Shown here in pieces: positions 11,730-22,863 of a DNA stretch of 64,000 nucleotides. The notes below the pieces were generated by a model. It was not told the origin of the DNA. It ran no database searches and saw only the letters and a list, made by a program, of their open reading frames with translations. The stretch is taken from contig NC_071328.1 in assembly GCF_010183535.1 (NCBI RefSeq), positions 16,740,001-16,804,000 of the forward strand. Reading direction: 5' to 3'. Each line of letters begins with the position of its first letter. The stretch's first letter is position 1. The DNA is from Caenorhabditis remanei. Its lineage: Eukaryota > Nematoda > Chromadorea > Rhabditida > Rhabditidae. The position numbers were made by a program, and so were the translations under genes.

Positions 11730-11969
11730 CTTCATACACCATATCCCCTGTGGCCGATACGATGTGTACCATCCCTCCTCGCAGTGTGGGCGTGGCTTAG
11801 GTGTGGTGGTACGAGGACGATGTGGATGGTGTCCACCATGATGTTCTTCTGATGATGAGGATGCTGAACTGGACTCGGATTCACATGAGGAGTGGTCTCT
11901 AATTTGGATTGCCCAAGTGGGGAGGAGAAGGGTAAAAAGGGTGACGAATAGTTTAAGGTGGCGAATCAT
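11730..11969 (-). CDS. orphan lectin first exon (alternative first exon or remnant)
   Basis: Opens with ATG at 11969, encodes a signal peptide (LFVTLFTLLLPTWA), a Ser/His-rich linker and HCEEGWYTSYRPQGIWCMK, then a GTTAGT donor in phase 0. That is the same ending and phase as the first exon of the lectin gene at 9251-11314, with no downstream exons of its own before that gene. It could splice to the shared exon 2 at 10924, giving an isoform with a different leader and linker, or be left over from a tandem duplication. Confidence 0.65.
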
Positions 11970-12746
11970 GGCTCTGAAATTAGAAAGAAAAATTTGAGTA
12001 ATTGACTACAAACTATAAAAATCGGTGAGTCTCTACAACTTTGGGATCATTTTACCAGCTTCTTGCAACCCCTTTATAGTATATTTTCTTCCGATCAACC
12101 CGTTTAAAAATCGGCTACTAAAACACCCCAGTAGCTTTTAGTACCGATGACGCCATATGACTATTCGGTTTTTGAGGAAAGTTACCGGGAGGGGAAACTT
12201 AGATTAAAATTTTGTTAGATGATATTCAAATGTTCTGATGCAAGCAAAGTTCATGTGATATGTTGAAAAATAGCTTTTTTGAGAGCACCGTCATGTTTTC
12301 AATTATTGAAGTTTAGTTATTTGTTTACATCAAAAGCAGGGATATAAGGTACACTGATCAAGATACCAACTTTGAGATCCTGTCACTGTATTATTTTTTA
12401 ACCAAATTTTTTAAAATCAGGCTAGTTTTATAGATCAAATGCAGGCTACAATTTTCTAGTTGTCAACTTTTCCCTAGCTTTGCCCACTTTAGAGATACAC
12501 ACGTTTAAAGAGAGCTGACATAGCTTCTTTTTGCCGAAGGCGCACCAGTTGCGTTTTCCTGGGCCATTTAGCGCAGCAGGCACACCGGACTAATATTCTG
12601 ACAATAGAACCAATCGAAGTTTAGAATCTAAAAAATCATATGTTTCCACGTAAACTTACCCTCATTTTATTTATTTCCTTCCGGAACACTCCACTCTTTT
12701 CTTCATTTCCCACCAAATAGAACAACTTGCTACTCGATAAAATCAA

Positions 12747-13784
12747 ATGAGTCGTCATAATCGTGGTTCCCCATATTACCATAACCAGCCACCCGTCGTT
12801 CGACGTCATCACCAACAACAACTTCCAGAAGAGAGAGACGAACCGATAGACGTTCCGAATGCAATCGCCACAATGCCAGTGAGGATTACGGTAAGTTTTT
12901 AAGATCCTAAGAATTTGAATTCCCGCCAATTCAGGGATACCGCCCACTAGAGCCCGCGTCCGCCCTTCAATCCATCGCAGCCAGCAACTGTTTGATGGTT
13001 GTTCAGTGTTTGGAACCAATTGAGATGATGACTGGAATTGAGACTCCGAATCGGTATATTGTGCATGATATGTTTATGAGACGGGTAGGTGTCTTTGACA
13101 GAGCTAGCTTCTCTGCGTCTTCTCGTTTCCAACACTATTCTTCAGATCCTCTACGCCCACGAGGAATCCGACTACTGGGATCGCTCCTGCGACCGAAATC
13201 GTCGCAGCTTCGACCTCCACATGTTTGATAACCGTCGCCAACGGATCATGAGCTCTTCCCGTTACGGTGGTGGTAGTTGTACCTGCTCTCCGGATGTCTT
13301 GGAGACATGGCATCGTGGGAATTCTATTGGATTACTGTCACGTGACATGTTTGACTATAGAGTAAGTCAATCTGTCCTAACCTCCAAATGTCCCCTATTC
13401 CGTTCAGTTCTACCTCCGCGTCGCCGGGTGTCCCACTGAATTCTGTATCGTCGCACCGGACAGTGCTCAGAGTAATCCGGCATGTCGGACTCGTCACACA
13501 CTCCCATTCCCGATATACGTCCAGGGAGGTGCTAAGGTTGGAGAGATTGTTCGTCTGGATCCGGGGTATTTGGAATGGGTTAGCGATGCGGATACATATA
13601 TGATTCATTGTGAGTTATGGTCACATTGCTACTGGCTCTTGATCTAGTTATCCTTCTCATTTCAGTTCCTGTCGATATGCCTGTCATCATCAAAATGCTT
13701 CTACTCCAAGCTACGTTTCTCATCGATTTCACTTATTTTGAGGATCGTGGACAACAGGGAAACGGAGCGGTGGTTTATTATTAG
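12747..13784 (+). CDS. phospholipid scramblase family protein
   Basis: Five exons (12747-12890, 12935-13084, 13146-13361, 13408-13609, 13666-13784) join to 276 aa. Family marks: an N-terminal Pro/His/Gln-rich segment; LEPIEMMTGIETPNRY, matching the family's leucine-glutamate-threonine-glycine block; IVHDMFMRRILYAHEESDYW; a Cys-rich part SCTCSP; and near the C-terminus FPVDMPVIIKMLLLQ with ATFLIDFTYFE, the predicted terminal membrane segment. Scramblases of this family are membrane-associated and linked to calcium-dependent lipid movement or signalling. Length is typical (about 270-320 aa). It sits on the opposite strand from the lectins on either side. Confidence 0.9.
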
Positions 13785-14193
13785 AACTGTATTGACATTT
13801 GAATAAATTGATCAGTGTGACACCGTGCTACACTAACACAAATAAATACATTAATATTCGCAAAGAAATAGTCGAAAAAAACACAAACAAGTCTAGTCAC
13901 AAGTCACAAGTCTGGACACATTCCGCAACCGCGTCGCTCCGAAATCTTAATAGTACTACATGTGCTGGGCTTGCAACAAAGCTAGTGTAATGGCGCTCCC
14001 CAAATCAGAATTACTCGGAGTAAAACTCGGAAACCATCAAATCTAAGCTTAAATATAACGTTTAATCATTTTTTTAATCGGTTTTGATTCGAGCGGTTCC
14101 GAGGCAGTTTGGATTCAGGGCAGCACCATTGAAAACCTGTCACAGCTGATGTCTAATTACTGCAACAAAAATGAAAATGTCAAAATAACGTTT

Positions 14194-15287
14194 TTATTCG
14201 TATCGAAATTTTAAAATTGCTTCTATTTCATCCACGAGAACATCATTCAAACGACAATATGCACCACGGAAGGCATATCCAGAGCTAGTAGTGGAATCAA
14301 ACCTGCAACTTGATTATTTTTATTCAAGCGTGTTTGGCTAACAACTATAGACGACACTCACCCAACATCACCCAGCTGATTACTCTTATAGAGCATCAGT
14401 GCAGCCGTAGCACCATCATTTGGTTCTCCATCAAAGAATTGATATCCACCGGATCCTTCATGAGAGTCATCGTCAAATGTATATTCACCAGTCGCATTAC
14501 AGTAACCATCAACCCAGAGACTGTTTTTATTAGTAGCAATCGGGGTCAGTGGAGCGAGTGCTGTTGATGCAAGATCTGCAAATAGTTGGCAGTTCTTACT
14601 ACTGATATCAGATTCAATCTACTTTGAAAAAACGAGAATTCTATGGAATTACTGGGTCCGGTGATACTGTATCCTCCATTTCCCTTGCACAGTGCTTGAG
14701 CTCTAGTGTAATTTCCAGGCTCCAGATCTTCAAATATACGAATCCCGACACAGACAATTTTAGACGTTCGAATATAGATAGTTGAGTTGACTGGACACTT
14801 GGTTATGAGATTAACAAGGTTCCACGTGGCACTCTCAGAAGATATAGCTTTTTGGAAGATGTGAGTACCATTGGACCATTCTGTGGAAATGGAAGGGATG
14901 GCGGTGGAGGAGTTGTGGAGTTTATCTAAGCACAAACCAACAAGTTTTCATTACATTGACGGTCCCTGATCTACCTACCTTAAACGCCACTAAAAAACTG
15001 AATTCCTTCATGATAGTAATGTTGCCCCATTTGAAATATCCACACTGGAGGAAATTTAATTGAAATGCTAGCTGAGAATCAATCAAGCGTTCAAAAATCG
15101 GGGACGTTTTTAACACTCTTACCAAGCAATCATCATCGAAATAGCACTCCGATATACAATCCTCCCATAACATCATTTTTCTGAACGTTCCAGTGGTATT
15201 CACTGGTGTTCCGTTCATTACGATCATTTTCATCGAATGTGAAAGTGATAGATTTGATATAAAAACGAGAGAAAATAGTAGAAGCAT
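14194..15287 (-). pseudogene. CW/PAN-like plus C-type lectin gene with frameshift
   Basis: Starts ATG 15287 with signal peptide LLLFSLVFISNLSLS, then a CW-type (PAN-like, nematode-specific) domain opening MKMIVMNGTPVNTTG and closing FLVAFKV. The lectin part has CVGIRIF, YTRAQALCKGNGGYSITG and DGYCNATGEYTF. Near 14605 one base is missing relative to the paralog at 15706, shifting frame after NLISV and ending in HQQHSLH before a stop. Beyond the shift the old frame is still open through GGYQFFDGEPNDG and a final exon with SGYAFRGAYCRL. Called a pseudogene because of the frameshift; a sequence error would restore it. Confidence 0.65.
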
Positions 15288-15705
15288 GTCGAATGAGAAG
15301 GGAAAAGAATGTATAGCTTTGTGCACCCGAACTGCTATTCCGCTAGACAGTAATAAAATGTACGTTGTTGTGCTTGATGTTTTGGGAGTCTTCCATTAAA
15401 AGCGAAAGTAGAAAAGGTTTTTATGACTCAGACCAAGTGAAAGGACACCGTTAAAAGAAAACAACAACTTTGTGAGGAAAAACTGGGAAAGACAAAATTT
15501 ATGTATGCTTTTGTGGTTATAGGCTCTAGTGATAGACATGTACATTAAAAAGACCATTCACCCGATTTTTATTGGTAGGGCATATAGATTTGAGGTTTTG
15601 TCTGAAACTAACAGAATCTTAAGCAATTTAGCTGGTATGAGCTTGCCTTGATGTTGTGATAGGTTTTAATAATAACAAGGATGTTTTATTTATCGAATTT
15701 AATAA

Positions 15706-16440
15706 TTAAACCAAAACATCCTTCAAACGACAATATGCACCACGGAAGGCATATCCAGAACTAGTAGTGGAACCATACCTGCAACTTTAGTATTTTTGTT
15801 CACTGTAAAACGTGTTTGGCAAACAATTATTGAAGCCACTCACCCAACATCACCCAGCCGATATTGTTGATAGAGCATTAGTGCAGCCGTGGCACCATTA
15901 TTTGGCTCTCCAGTAAAGAATTGATATCCGCCCGACCCTTCATGAGAGTCATCGTCAAAGGTATATTCACCAGTGGCATTACAGTAACCATCAACCCAGA
16001 CACTGTTCTTATTATTAGAAATCGGAGTCAGTGGAGCGAGGGCTGTTCTCGAAAGATCTGTAAAAAGTTGGCGGTTACACTGACTCGATGTCATATTCGA
16101 CCTACTTTGGAAAAACGCGAACTCTGTCGAATTACTGGGTCCTGTGATACTGTATCCTCCGTTTCCATTGCACAACGCTTGAGCTCTAGTGTAATTTCCA
16201 GCCGTTAAATCACTAAATATTCGAATTCCAACACAGACAATTGTATTCTTCCGTGTGACCATAGTTGAGTTAGCTGGACATTTACTCATGGTGTAGACAA
16301 AATTCCATGCATTACTATTAGAGGTGATCACTTTCCGGAAGATATATGTTCCATTGGTCCACTCGGTGGAAATAGGAACAATGGCCGTGGAGGAGTTGAT
16401 CGGGCTATCGGTGGAGTTTAGCTGGAATCAGGAATTTTCA
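15706..16440 (-). pseudogene. C-type lectin paralog lacking its CW/PAN-like 5' part
   Basis: A large exon to about 16420 and a last exon at about 15775-15706 (TAA) encode the same lectin domain as the gene at 14194, without the frameshift: CVGIRIF, YTRAQALCNGNGGYSITG, VWVDGYCN, and EPN in FFTGEPNNG, the mannose-type triad. Upstream there is a 3' splice site (GATTCCAG) at about 16421 but no exon with an initiator or the CW domain, although TATA-like CTATAAATATC sits near 16527. Either truncated by deletion or with a first exon I cannot find. Confidence 0.55.
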
Positions 16441-16832
16441 GGAAGATGGGTTATGGGGAGCCTAGCAGACAGGTATCACCGAAATTTGCGATCTAGTTGC
16501 AATGAAGAAGGTGTGATGAATAAGATATTTATAGTGAAACCTAGGAGGAATGACACTGTTGTTATCCCACTGAGATAATAACACCGGATTCAATCATAAG
16601 GGATCAGCTCAGCCAATCCTTAACTGTATGTTTGACCAATTTAACAAGTTTCAAAAGAATCTGACTGGGATATCAGCTGTTGTACTCAGTACGCTGCACA
16701 GAAATATGTAGGACTCGTGGAAAAAACAATAAAAATTTATTTTCTATATTATGAATTAGTTATGTAATAACTAATTGAAAACGAGTTCAAATGAATACAA
16801 AAAATCGAGTAAAAATGGAAACATAGGATCTC

Positions 16833-17607
16833 TCAAATCCCGCTTCCCGATCCAGTTTTAGTCTTCTTATGTTTCTTGAAGAATCCACTCTTGGTTTTTC
16901 CAGTTTTTGTATGTCCCGTTGTTGTCCCTTTACCAGTCTTCGTAGTTTCTTTAGTTCTCTTTGTTTTTCCAGTTTTTCCAGTTTTTGTAGTTTTTGTAGT
17001 TCCGGTTGTTGTCCCTTTTCCTGTTTTCTTCTTTCCACCATTAGCACCTGTTTCTCCACCATCAGCGATTGTCAATTCGTTTCGACGAGCTCTTCTTCTC
17101 TTCAACCAACATCGCATCCAACATATACCGATTACGAGAAGCAAGACGATGAATCCGATAGACATACCAATCAGCATTCCAGTGTTACTTTTTTGAGTTG
17201 TAGGCACCGATGTAGTGGTGGTTGTTGTGGTTGTTGTAGTTGTAGTTGTCGATTCAGTTGTAGTGGTGGGTTTCAATGAGGGTACTAATTCGTAACAATA
17301 TGCTTCTGCAACAATTCAATTTATCAAAATCTAAGCATTTGACTCATACCGTCTGACGGTTTCATCATCTCTTTACAGTAGCGTCGAGCTCCTCTCAAAA
17401 TATACTTTTTACATTTTTCACCGGCGAAATCTTTATAACAAATGGATACCATTTCTCGGACGATTACTTCGCAGTTTACGTCATGTTCTGTGATAAACCT
17501 GATTGCAAAAAAAGAAAATATAACAAGAAACACTCACTAGTACATTCGCCGTATGTTTGTACTCGATGTACTTTGTACATCTCCCACTTTCTTTTCCCCG
17601 CTCCCAT
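16833..17607 (-). CDS. six-cysteine, Thr-rich stalk, single-pass membrane protein (family member 1)
   Basis: ATG at 17607; about 226 aa after splicing at the donor after TYGECT, acceptor TTATCACAG, and a further phase-1 intron before EAYC. No signal peptide. Six cysteines (residues about 22, 29, 40, 49, 61, 73) spaced 6, 10, 8, 11, 11. Then a run of about 20 Thr, a membrane segment (IGMSIGFIVLLLVIGICWM) followed at once by a basic stop (KRRRARR), and a tail of repeated Lys-Thr-Gly. Orientation is predicted N-outside by the positive-inside rule. Paralog of the genes at 18350, 19582, 20882, 22864, 23952 and 25284. Family not recognised, function unknown. Confidence 0.8.
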
Positions 17608-17623
17608 CCAATATGATTCATAG

Positions 17624-18349
17624 GCTTTTAGTCTTGAATCATTCTTTCTATCTGTTTTAATTGAATTCTTTCACCCACACATTTTCTGTCTGGCTCCGCC
17701 TCTGCCCAGTATAAAAGCAGAGGCGAGAGCTTATCTTTTATCTTTTAATAAAGGTTTAATTACCCAAGTTTGAGGTATCGAGTCATACTAGGTTTCACTA
17801 CAAAGTGTCCCTCCAGTCAGTGCGAGCCAGAACCCCCATTCGTCACAATGTTGCATCCTGACTGGAAAGACTTTATTTGTACAATACCTTCGGATAGGTG
17901 AATACTTACAAGCTTTTATATAAGTCTTTCGACATGACGTTTAAAGTTCGCAATAACTTAATCAATAGTGCTTTATGAACGGACAACAGAATGTCAGTGC
18001 ATGCTCTGGTACCCTGATATTGATAGAATCAGGCTGCCGGGGTTTCGATGCTAATGTCAAGAGGGCTCTGGTTACTAGTGTAACGGAAATCCACGGCTAC
18101 TTGAACATGAAAAAAGAAGGATTTTTATCAGCATGTCTTCCGTTACCCCCGACATGGTCCGCCCTGACCATTTTTGTTCTTTGGCCAAAAAAAAACATTA
18201 CTAAAACTCTTGATTTTAAATTGAATAGACTCGTTTTGTCCGCCCTGATTTGTCCTGTCCTCTCCACTGACACCAGTACCCTATTAGCCTCCGATCAGTT
18301 CGTTCAATCATCAAAAAGGAAATTTCTAAAGTCATTTCAATTCTCAGAG
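17624..18349. other. divergent intergenic region, possible LTR-like remnant
   Basis: Separates two divergently transcribed six-cysteine genes. It contains TATAAAAG near 17710 and AATAAA near 17748, only about 35 bp apart, a compact arrangement seen in retrotransposon LTRs, but clear TG..CA ends or a primer-binding site are not established. The open frame across 17975-18349 has no coding features. Confidence 0.3.
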
Positions 18350-19221
18350 ATGTCTTCTCAAATGATTGGCTCTGATTTAAGTCTAGAGATGTTCAATATC
18401 AAGTGAGTTCTGTGTCAATTTTGAAACACATCAAATATTTTTAGAGTCGATAATTATGTTAAAGCATGCACAAGTAAGTTACTAGTTGTTTAACCGTTAT
18501 TCCTATATAAATATTTCTTAGGCAACCCAGGGATTTGTGATTCAAACGCAATGAAACAAATAAAAATATTGTGCTTGGCTGATTACGAGAGTAGGTCAAA
18601 TTTTTTAAAAATTGAGAAAATTGAAATTACAGTAGCCACATGTGATGCTATGGTTAATGGTGTCTTTAAGAAATTCTGTGCCAGTCGTCCTGTTGATAAG
18701 AAAGATGGTGAGTGGACAATCCAGAGTAAATAGGGGCGTAATACACTACAGTAAAATCCCAAAACACAAAAAACTCGGCTTTTCCACGAGGAGTACACAT
18801 CGCCTGTCATTGGAGCAACTTAACTATCCCTTCTTGTCTCCAACTATGCTTAACCAAATTTGACCTACTTATTCCAGCTGCCTATTGCAAAAAACTATTC
18901 CCTGACTCGACCACTTCTCCGCCTCCTATCAGCACCACACCTCCATCCTCTATCGTATCCAATCTCACCATTGCCACAGCAATCTCTCCTGAATCCTCTA
19001 ACAATCTAGGTCTACTCATTGGATGTCTGGTTGGAGCTTTCTTTTTGGTCATCATTGTTATCGTTCTGTTTTGTTGGTGGAGGCGAAGAAAATTGATGGA
19101 TAAAGAGTTGTCATCGATTGGCGGGAAGAGTGAATCAAAATCGAAAAAGCCAGTGATTGCTGAGAATAAGAGAAAGTCTATATGGATTATGGTGGATGAT
19201 GGGGATGAGATAAAGAAGTAG
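18350..19221 (+). CDS. six-cysteine, single-pass membrane protein (family member 2)
   Basis: Five exons joined by introns of phase 2, 1, 1, 1 give 189 aa. No signal peptide: the N-terminus is MSSQMIGSDLSLEMF. Cysteines are spaced 6, 11, 8, 11, 12 (ACT, GICD, ILCL, ATCD, KFCA, AYCK). A Ser/Thr/Pro-rich stalk leads to a membrane segment (IGCLVGAFFLVIIVIVLF) and WWRRRK, then a short charged tail. Introns fall just after cysteine 1, between cysteines 3 and 4, and between 5 and 6, as in its paralogs. Function unknown. Confidence 0.82.
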
Positions 19222-19581
19222 TTAGAAAATACATGTTAGAACTATTATACTTTATAGTGTTTTTATTGGATAAAATATAATATTTGATAATGCAGTAAAT
19301 AATCTGCTTGTTTTGGGTTTTTCCAATAAAATTCTAGTCAGGAATCCTATTGATACAGTTTTGGTATCTTAGTGCCCAAGCGGTGTAACATGTCCTGTCA
19401 TTGCAACTCTCAATCCAAGGAACTATCCTTTTCTCATAGCTTAAAGAAAAAAAACTCGTGGCAGCCTCCTAGTGCCCGTCGTCACTGAACTTCACTCGAC
19501 CGTAACCCTGCACCAATTTCCTTTCCCTGTTGTCAGTGGAAAAATTTTATTAGTATTCTACCAAACTCGACTTTGTTCAAC

Positions 19582-20332
19582 ATGACAGACGCTAAGAAAA
19601 TTCGTCTAATGTATGTTCCCAGCTTACAGGTCCTGAATAGTTTGTTCTTTTTTACAGGAGTGATCTCATTATAGATGCATGTGACAGTGAGTTAGAATTT
19701 AATTAATACAATAATAAACACACAGTTGAGTTTCAGGAAACGCCAAAAAAGTATCAAATGGAACTACACTACCACCGTATCTTTCTTTACTGGGATGTCA
19801 TGATAAAATGAAGTCAGTGATGAAAATTTGTTACAAAGTGGAATCTAGTCGTGAGTAGCATTGAAAAAATTTAAACACCTTGCTAACATTAACTGCAAAT
19901 GTGTTATAAAATTAACATTCACTTCCAGCGAAGGACTGCGACAAATGGTTCAAGGCAGCACTCCAAAACTACTGCAAGAAAGACAAGTCTGTGGAACCAT
20001 GTGATTTGCTCAACCCAACAACTCCGGGTGCTGAGATCCCCAGAATTGGAACTGCACCCCCTAAAACTGACTTTTCAACTCTCCTTCCAACTACAATCAC
20101 TTCAACTCTAGAGCCAACCACTGCCTCTGCCGATCCTTCTATCCTTCTTTTTGGAATGATTGCAGGAATCGGTGTATTGTTTATCGCGTGTCTTGTGGTT
20201 ACTTTGATGTGTATGAGTGAGAAGAAAAAGCCGCAATGTGGGGGACGTCCTCCAAAAAGACCAATGAAGTCAAAAACGGATTCGGGAAAAAGTGTGTCGG
20301 AAAGTGCTTCCGGCAAATCTATTCCAGTGTGA
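19582..20332 (+). CDS. six-cysteine, single-pass membrane protein (family member 3)
   Basis: About 191 aa from exons joined by phase 2, 1, 1 introns. N-terminus MTDAKKIRLM without signal peptide. Cysteine spacing 21, 10, 9, 11, 8; the long 21-residue first loop is shared only with the next gene (20882). Stalk rich in Thr/Pro, membrane segment around LFGMIAGIGVLFIACLVVTL, then a Lys-rich short tail (SEKKKPQ...). Same strand as the genes on both sides, about 360 and 550 bp away. Function unknown. Confidence 0.82.
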
Positions 20333-20504
20333 ACTAAACCATAGAACTCGTTGTGTAGTGGACTTACCTTTTCCTTAATAATTGGATAATAAATTTGTCT
20401 CCTTGTTAGTCATTGTTTTCTTATTTGTCCTGCTGAAAACTCAATCTGTCGCTTTACTCATTATGCCATTATCCTTATTATTCAAATTTTTTTCAGCACG
20501 TATA

Positions 20505-20651
20505 CTAGCACGGCACGGTTCTTACAACCGCGTTCTACCGAAACCAAAGAAAATTGTGCGCGAAATTGAGAGACTGAGAGAAAACGAGACATTTCTCAAG
20601 GAGATTTCGGTGGGGCGCAGTTGTAAGAACTGTGCTGAGCTAATACGCTAA
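20505..20651. mobile_element. short inverted-repeat element (MITE), family B
   Basis: Left end AGCACGGCACGGTTCTTACA; right end inverted, GCGCAGTTGTAAGAACTGTG then CTGAGCTAATA. About 145 bp. Copies at 43975-44106 and 63408-63540. Lies between two six-cysteine genes. Confidence 0.8.
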
Positions 20652-20881
20652 CTTTATCTGTGACAAGAATTGACGAGTTGCATCCCGCTGGTTCTTTCAC
20701 GTAAACCTCTACAACGTCTCAATTTTAATGACACCGACATTTAAACCTTATAAATCGGCACCCTAGTCTTATGATCCAGTGACCGATACATTAAACTTCT
20801 AGGATGTTCCATATTCCAAACATCATAACAACAAATACTTGAAACAACAACTACGCTGTTTCACACTAGAAGAGTGAGCAA

Positions 20882-22028
20882 ATGGGCAACGTCTTAGAAC
20901 CCGCGATGCGTGGGAGCGTATTTAATGAGGAAATGGACAACGAAATACAGCGATTGTTGGTCGAAAAGCGACAATTTGTAAGAGCTGATTTGTAAGTTTT
21001 CAACATGAAGTTACTCGGAATTTTCAAATTTTCAGAAAACCATATATTTTTAGCTACTGTGGTAATATATATAGTATGAGTAAGTAATTTTTAACACTAT
21101 TTTTTGCTTAAATTCCAGAAAAGTTGTAATTTGAAAGAAGCGGTTGTAAAGTGTTACTTATGAGTTTTATATTCTTATAAGCAGCTGTAACACTGCCTGT
21201 GTAATAATAATTTTTTGCAGAGGATAATGTGGAAAGTCTGCCTGCTGAGCCACGTCTGTTTAAAGATCAAGTTCATTTTTGTGTCACCCTTGTTGATTGG
21301 ATAAGAGAGAGATGTTTGAAAGATCATCCAGGTAAAATTATTTCAATTATGATTTAAGCTCTACAACTGGTTTTCAACTTTTACGCCAACGTTTTTGACT
21401 TTCAATTAGCGTCGATTTATAAGGTTTCACATCTGTTTTACATCCTGCTTGCGATCTGAAAAATGAACGTGCAGAAAATTATAGAATTTCAGAAATTGCA
21501 AACAAGTGTTTTTCAGCAGGTACATGTGATTGGTGGATTCATTTGTTTCTAGCCGACTACTGTGACAATGCCGCTGAAGGCGCAAAAATCATTTACTGCG
21601 AGGATTTTAAAACAACCGTGCCTCCGAGAATCACGAAACCCTCAACTCTCCCTTCTACAACTACCACAACCACCACTACAACAACCACCAGCAAACCATC
21701 CACTGAGGACATGATTACTAATGTCATCATGTTTGGAACAATTGGCGGATCGATTTTCTTGCTTCTCGTCATTCTAGTTCTCTATTTGCTCAATCGTAGT
21801 AGACAGTTGAGAAGAGAACGTGAGGAGAGAGAAGCAGCGATGTGGGGATTCAATGGAATGCTGTATACGAAAGAGGACAGTGAGAGTAAGGGATCAGGAT
21901 GGGGTACTGGATGGACTAGTACTGTGAAGGAGACTACTGGGACTACTAAGACTAAGAAAGACAAGAAGAAGAAAACAAAGAAAACTGATGCTTCAACAAA
22001 AACTGACACTAGTGGAACTTGGCTTTGA
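20882..22028 (+). CDS. six-cysteine, Thr-rich stalk, single-pass membrane protein (family member 4)
   Basis: About 253 aa; introns phase 2, 1, 1. N-terminus MGNVLEPAMRGSVFNEE, no signal peptide. Cysteine spacing 21, 10, 8, 11, 11 (SYCG, HFCV, ERCL, GTCD, DYCD, YCED). A run of about ten Thr precedes a membrane segment (GTIGGSIFLLLVILVLYLL) and a basic NRSRQLRRERE stop; the tail has Trp-Gly repeats then a Lys/Thr-rich end. Shares the 21-residue first loop with the gene at 19582, so these two are probably the closest pair. Function unknown. Confidence 0.83.
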
Positions 22029-22399
22029 ATCGGAACTCGTTTTTAAATATTCCTTTACTCGTTAATATGTGTCGATCTGCAAAGTGATAAGATAATAAAT
22101 AATATGTATTTGTTCCATAAAATATGCGCTCTGATGTCATTCTACCTACAACATTTTTTGAGAAGTTGTGAACTTTTACAAAAGATAACTCGATGATAAA
22201 AGTCGAGTATTTCCCAGGACTTATACCTAAATCTTATTCAAATTTCGGCTCTATGTGATTATAGCGAGCCGAAGTCAAGAACGCGGGCCGAAAGTGAAAC
22301 TAGCAGGCGGGACGAAAGTAGTAAAGGAAAATATAAAACAGCTTGGCAATCGGGAAAAATCGAATTTATTAAACAATAAATTTCAAAAAAAAATTTGCC

Positions 22400-22610
22400 T
22401 TAGCGGTTTTGAATTTCTTTGGAGGTGGAGTCTTCTTTGGAGGTGGAGTCTTCAGTGAAGGCAGTGGTTTTCTGAACTCTAGTTGTTTTTGATCTCGGTG
22501 TAGTAGAACCTGGAGCTCGTGGTGGAATGATTTTCTTGGTTGACCTCCCTCTTCTGGAATTTACCTTCTTATTGTTAGTCGTCGTTGAGCTCACAGAGAA
22601 TCGTGGATAC
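22400..22610 (-). pseudogene. possible tail fragment of a six-cysteine family gene
   Basis: A short open frame beginning within SSTTTNNKKVNSRRGRSTKK, rich in Lys, Arg, Ser and Thr, with a repeated TSKEDSTSKE. The composition resembles the cytoplasmic tails of the neighbouring family, but no membrane segment or cysteine exons are visible upstream. Could be a remnant or chance. Confidence 0.25.
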
Positions 22611-22863
22611 GTAAAATTGTATATTTAAAAAATTAAGTATATAAAACGGTTAAACCATGAATACAATACAATAACTTCCAATTATATTCTTAGAAGCCAA
22701 TGAGCGCTTCAATTTAGGGCCCACTGTTTTGATTTGGCCCCATCATTTTGAAGGTTTCGGCTCACTATAATCCCGTAGAGCCCAAACTTCTAACTTTCAC
22801 TGAACTTCAAGATATCAAAATAGTTTTTTGTTTAAAACGGAACAAGTTTATTATAAAAATCAA

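Noticed and set aside
16869..17279. Cys/Ser-rich plus-strand frames opposite the gene at 16833
   Set aside because: They are complements of the Thr/Lys-repeat stalk and tail; no start, splice or homology support.
17975..18406. 143-aa plus-strand frame
   Set aside because: Only its last 18 residues, from the ATG at 18350, belong to a gene; the rest is intergenic with no features.
20840..20880. CTGTTTCA motif typical of nematode 21U-RNA promoters
   Set aside because: Only about three such 8-mers occur in the window, roughly the number expected by chance; no cluster.
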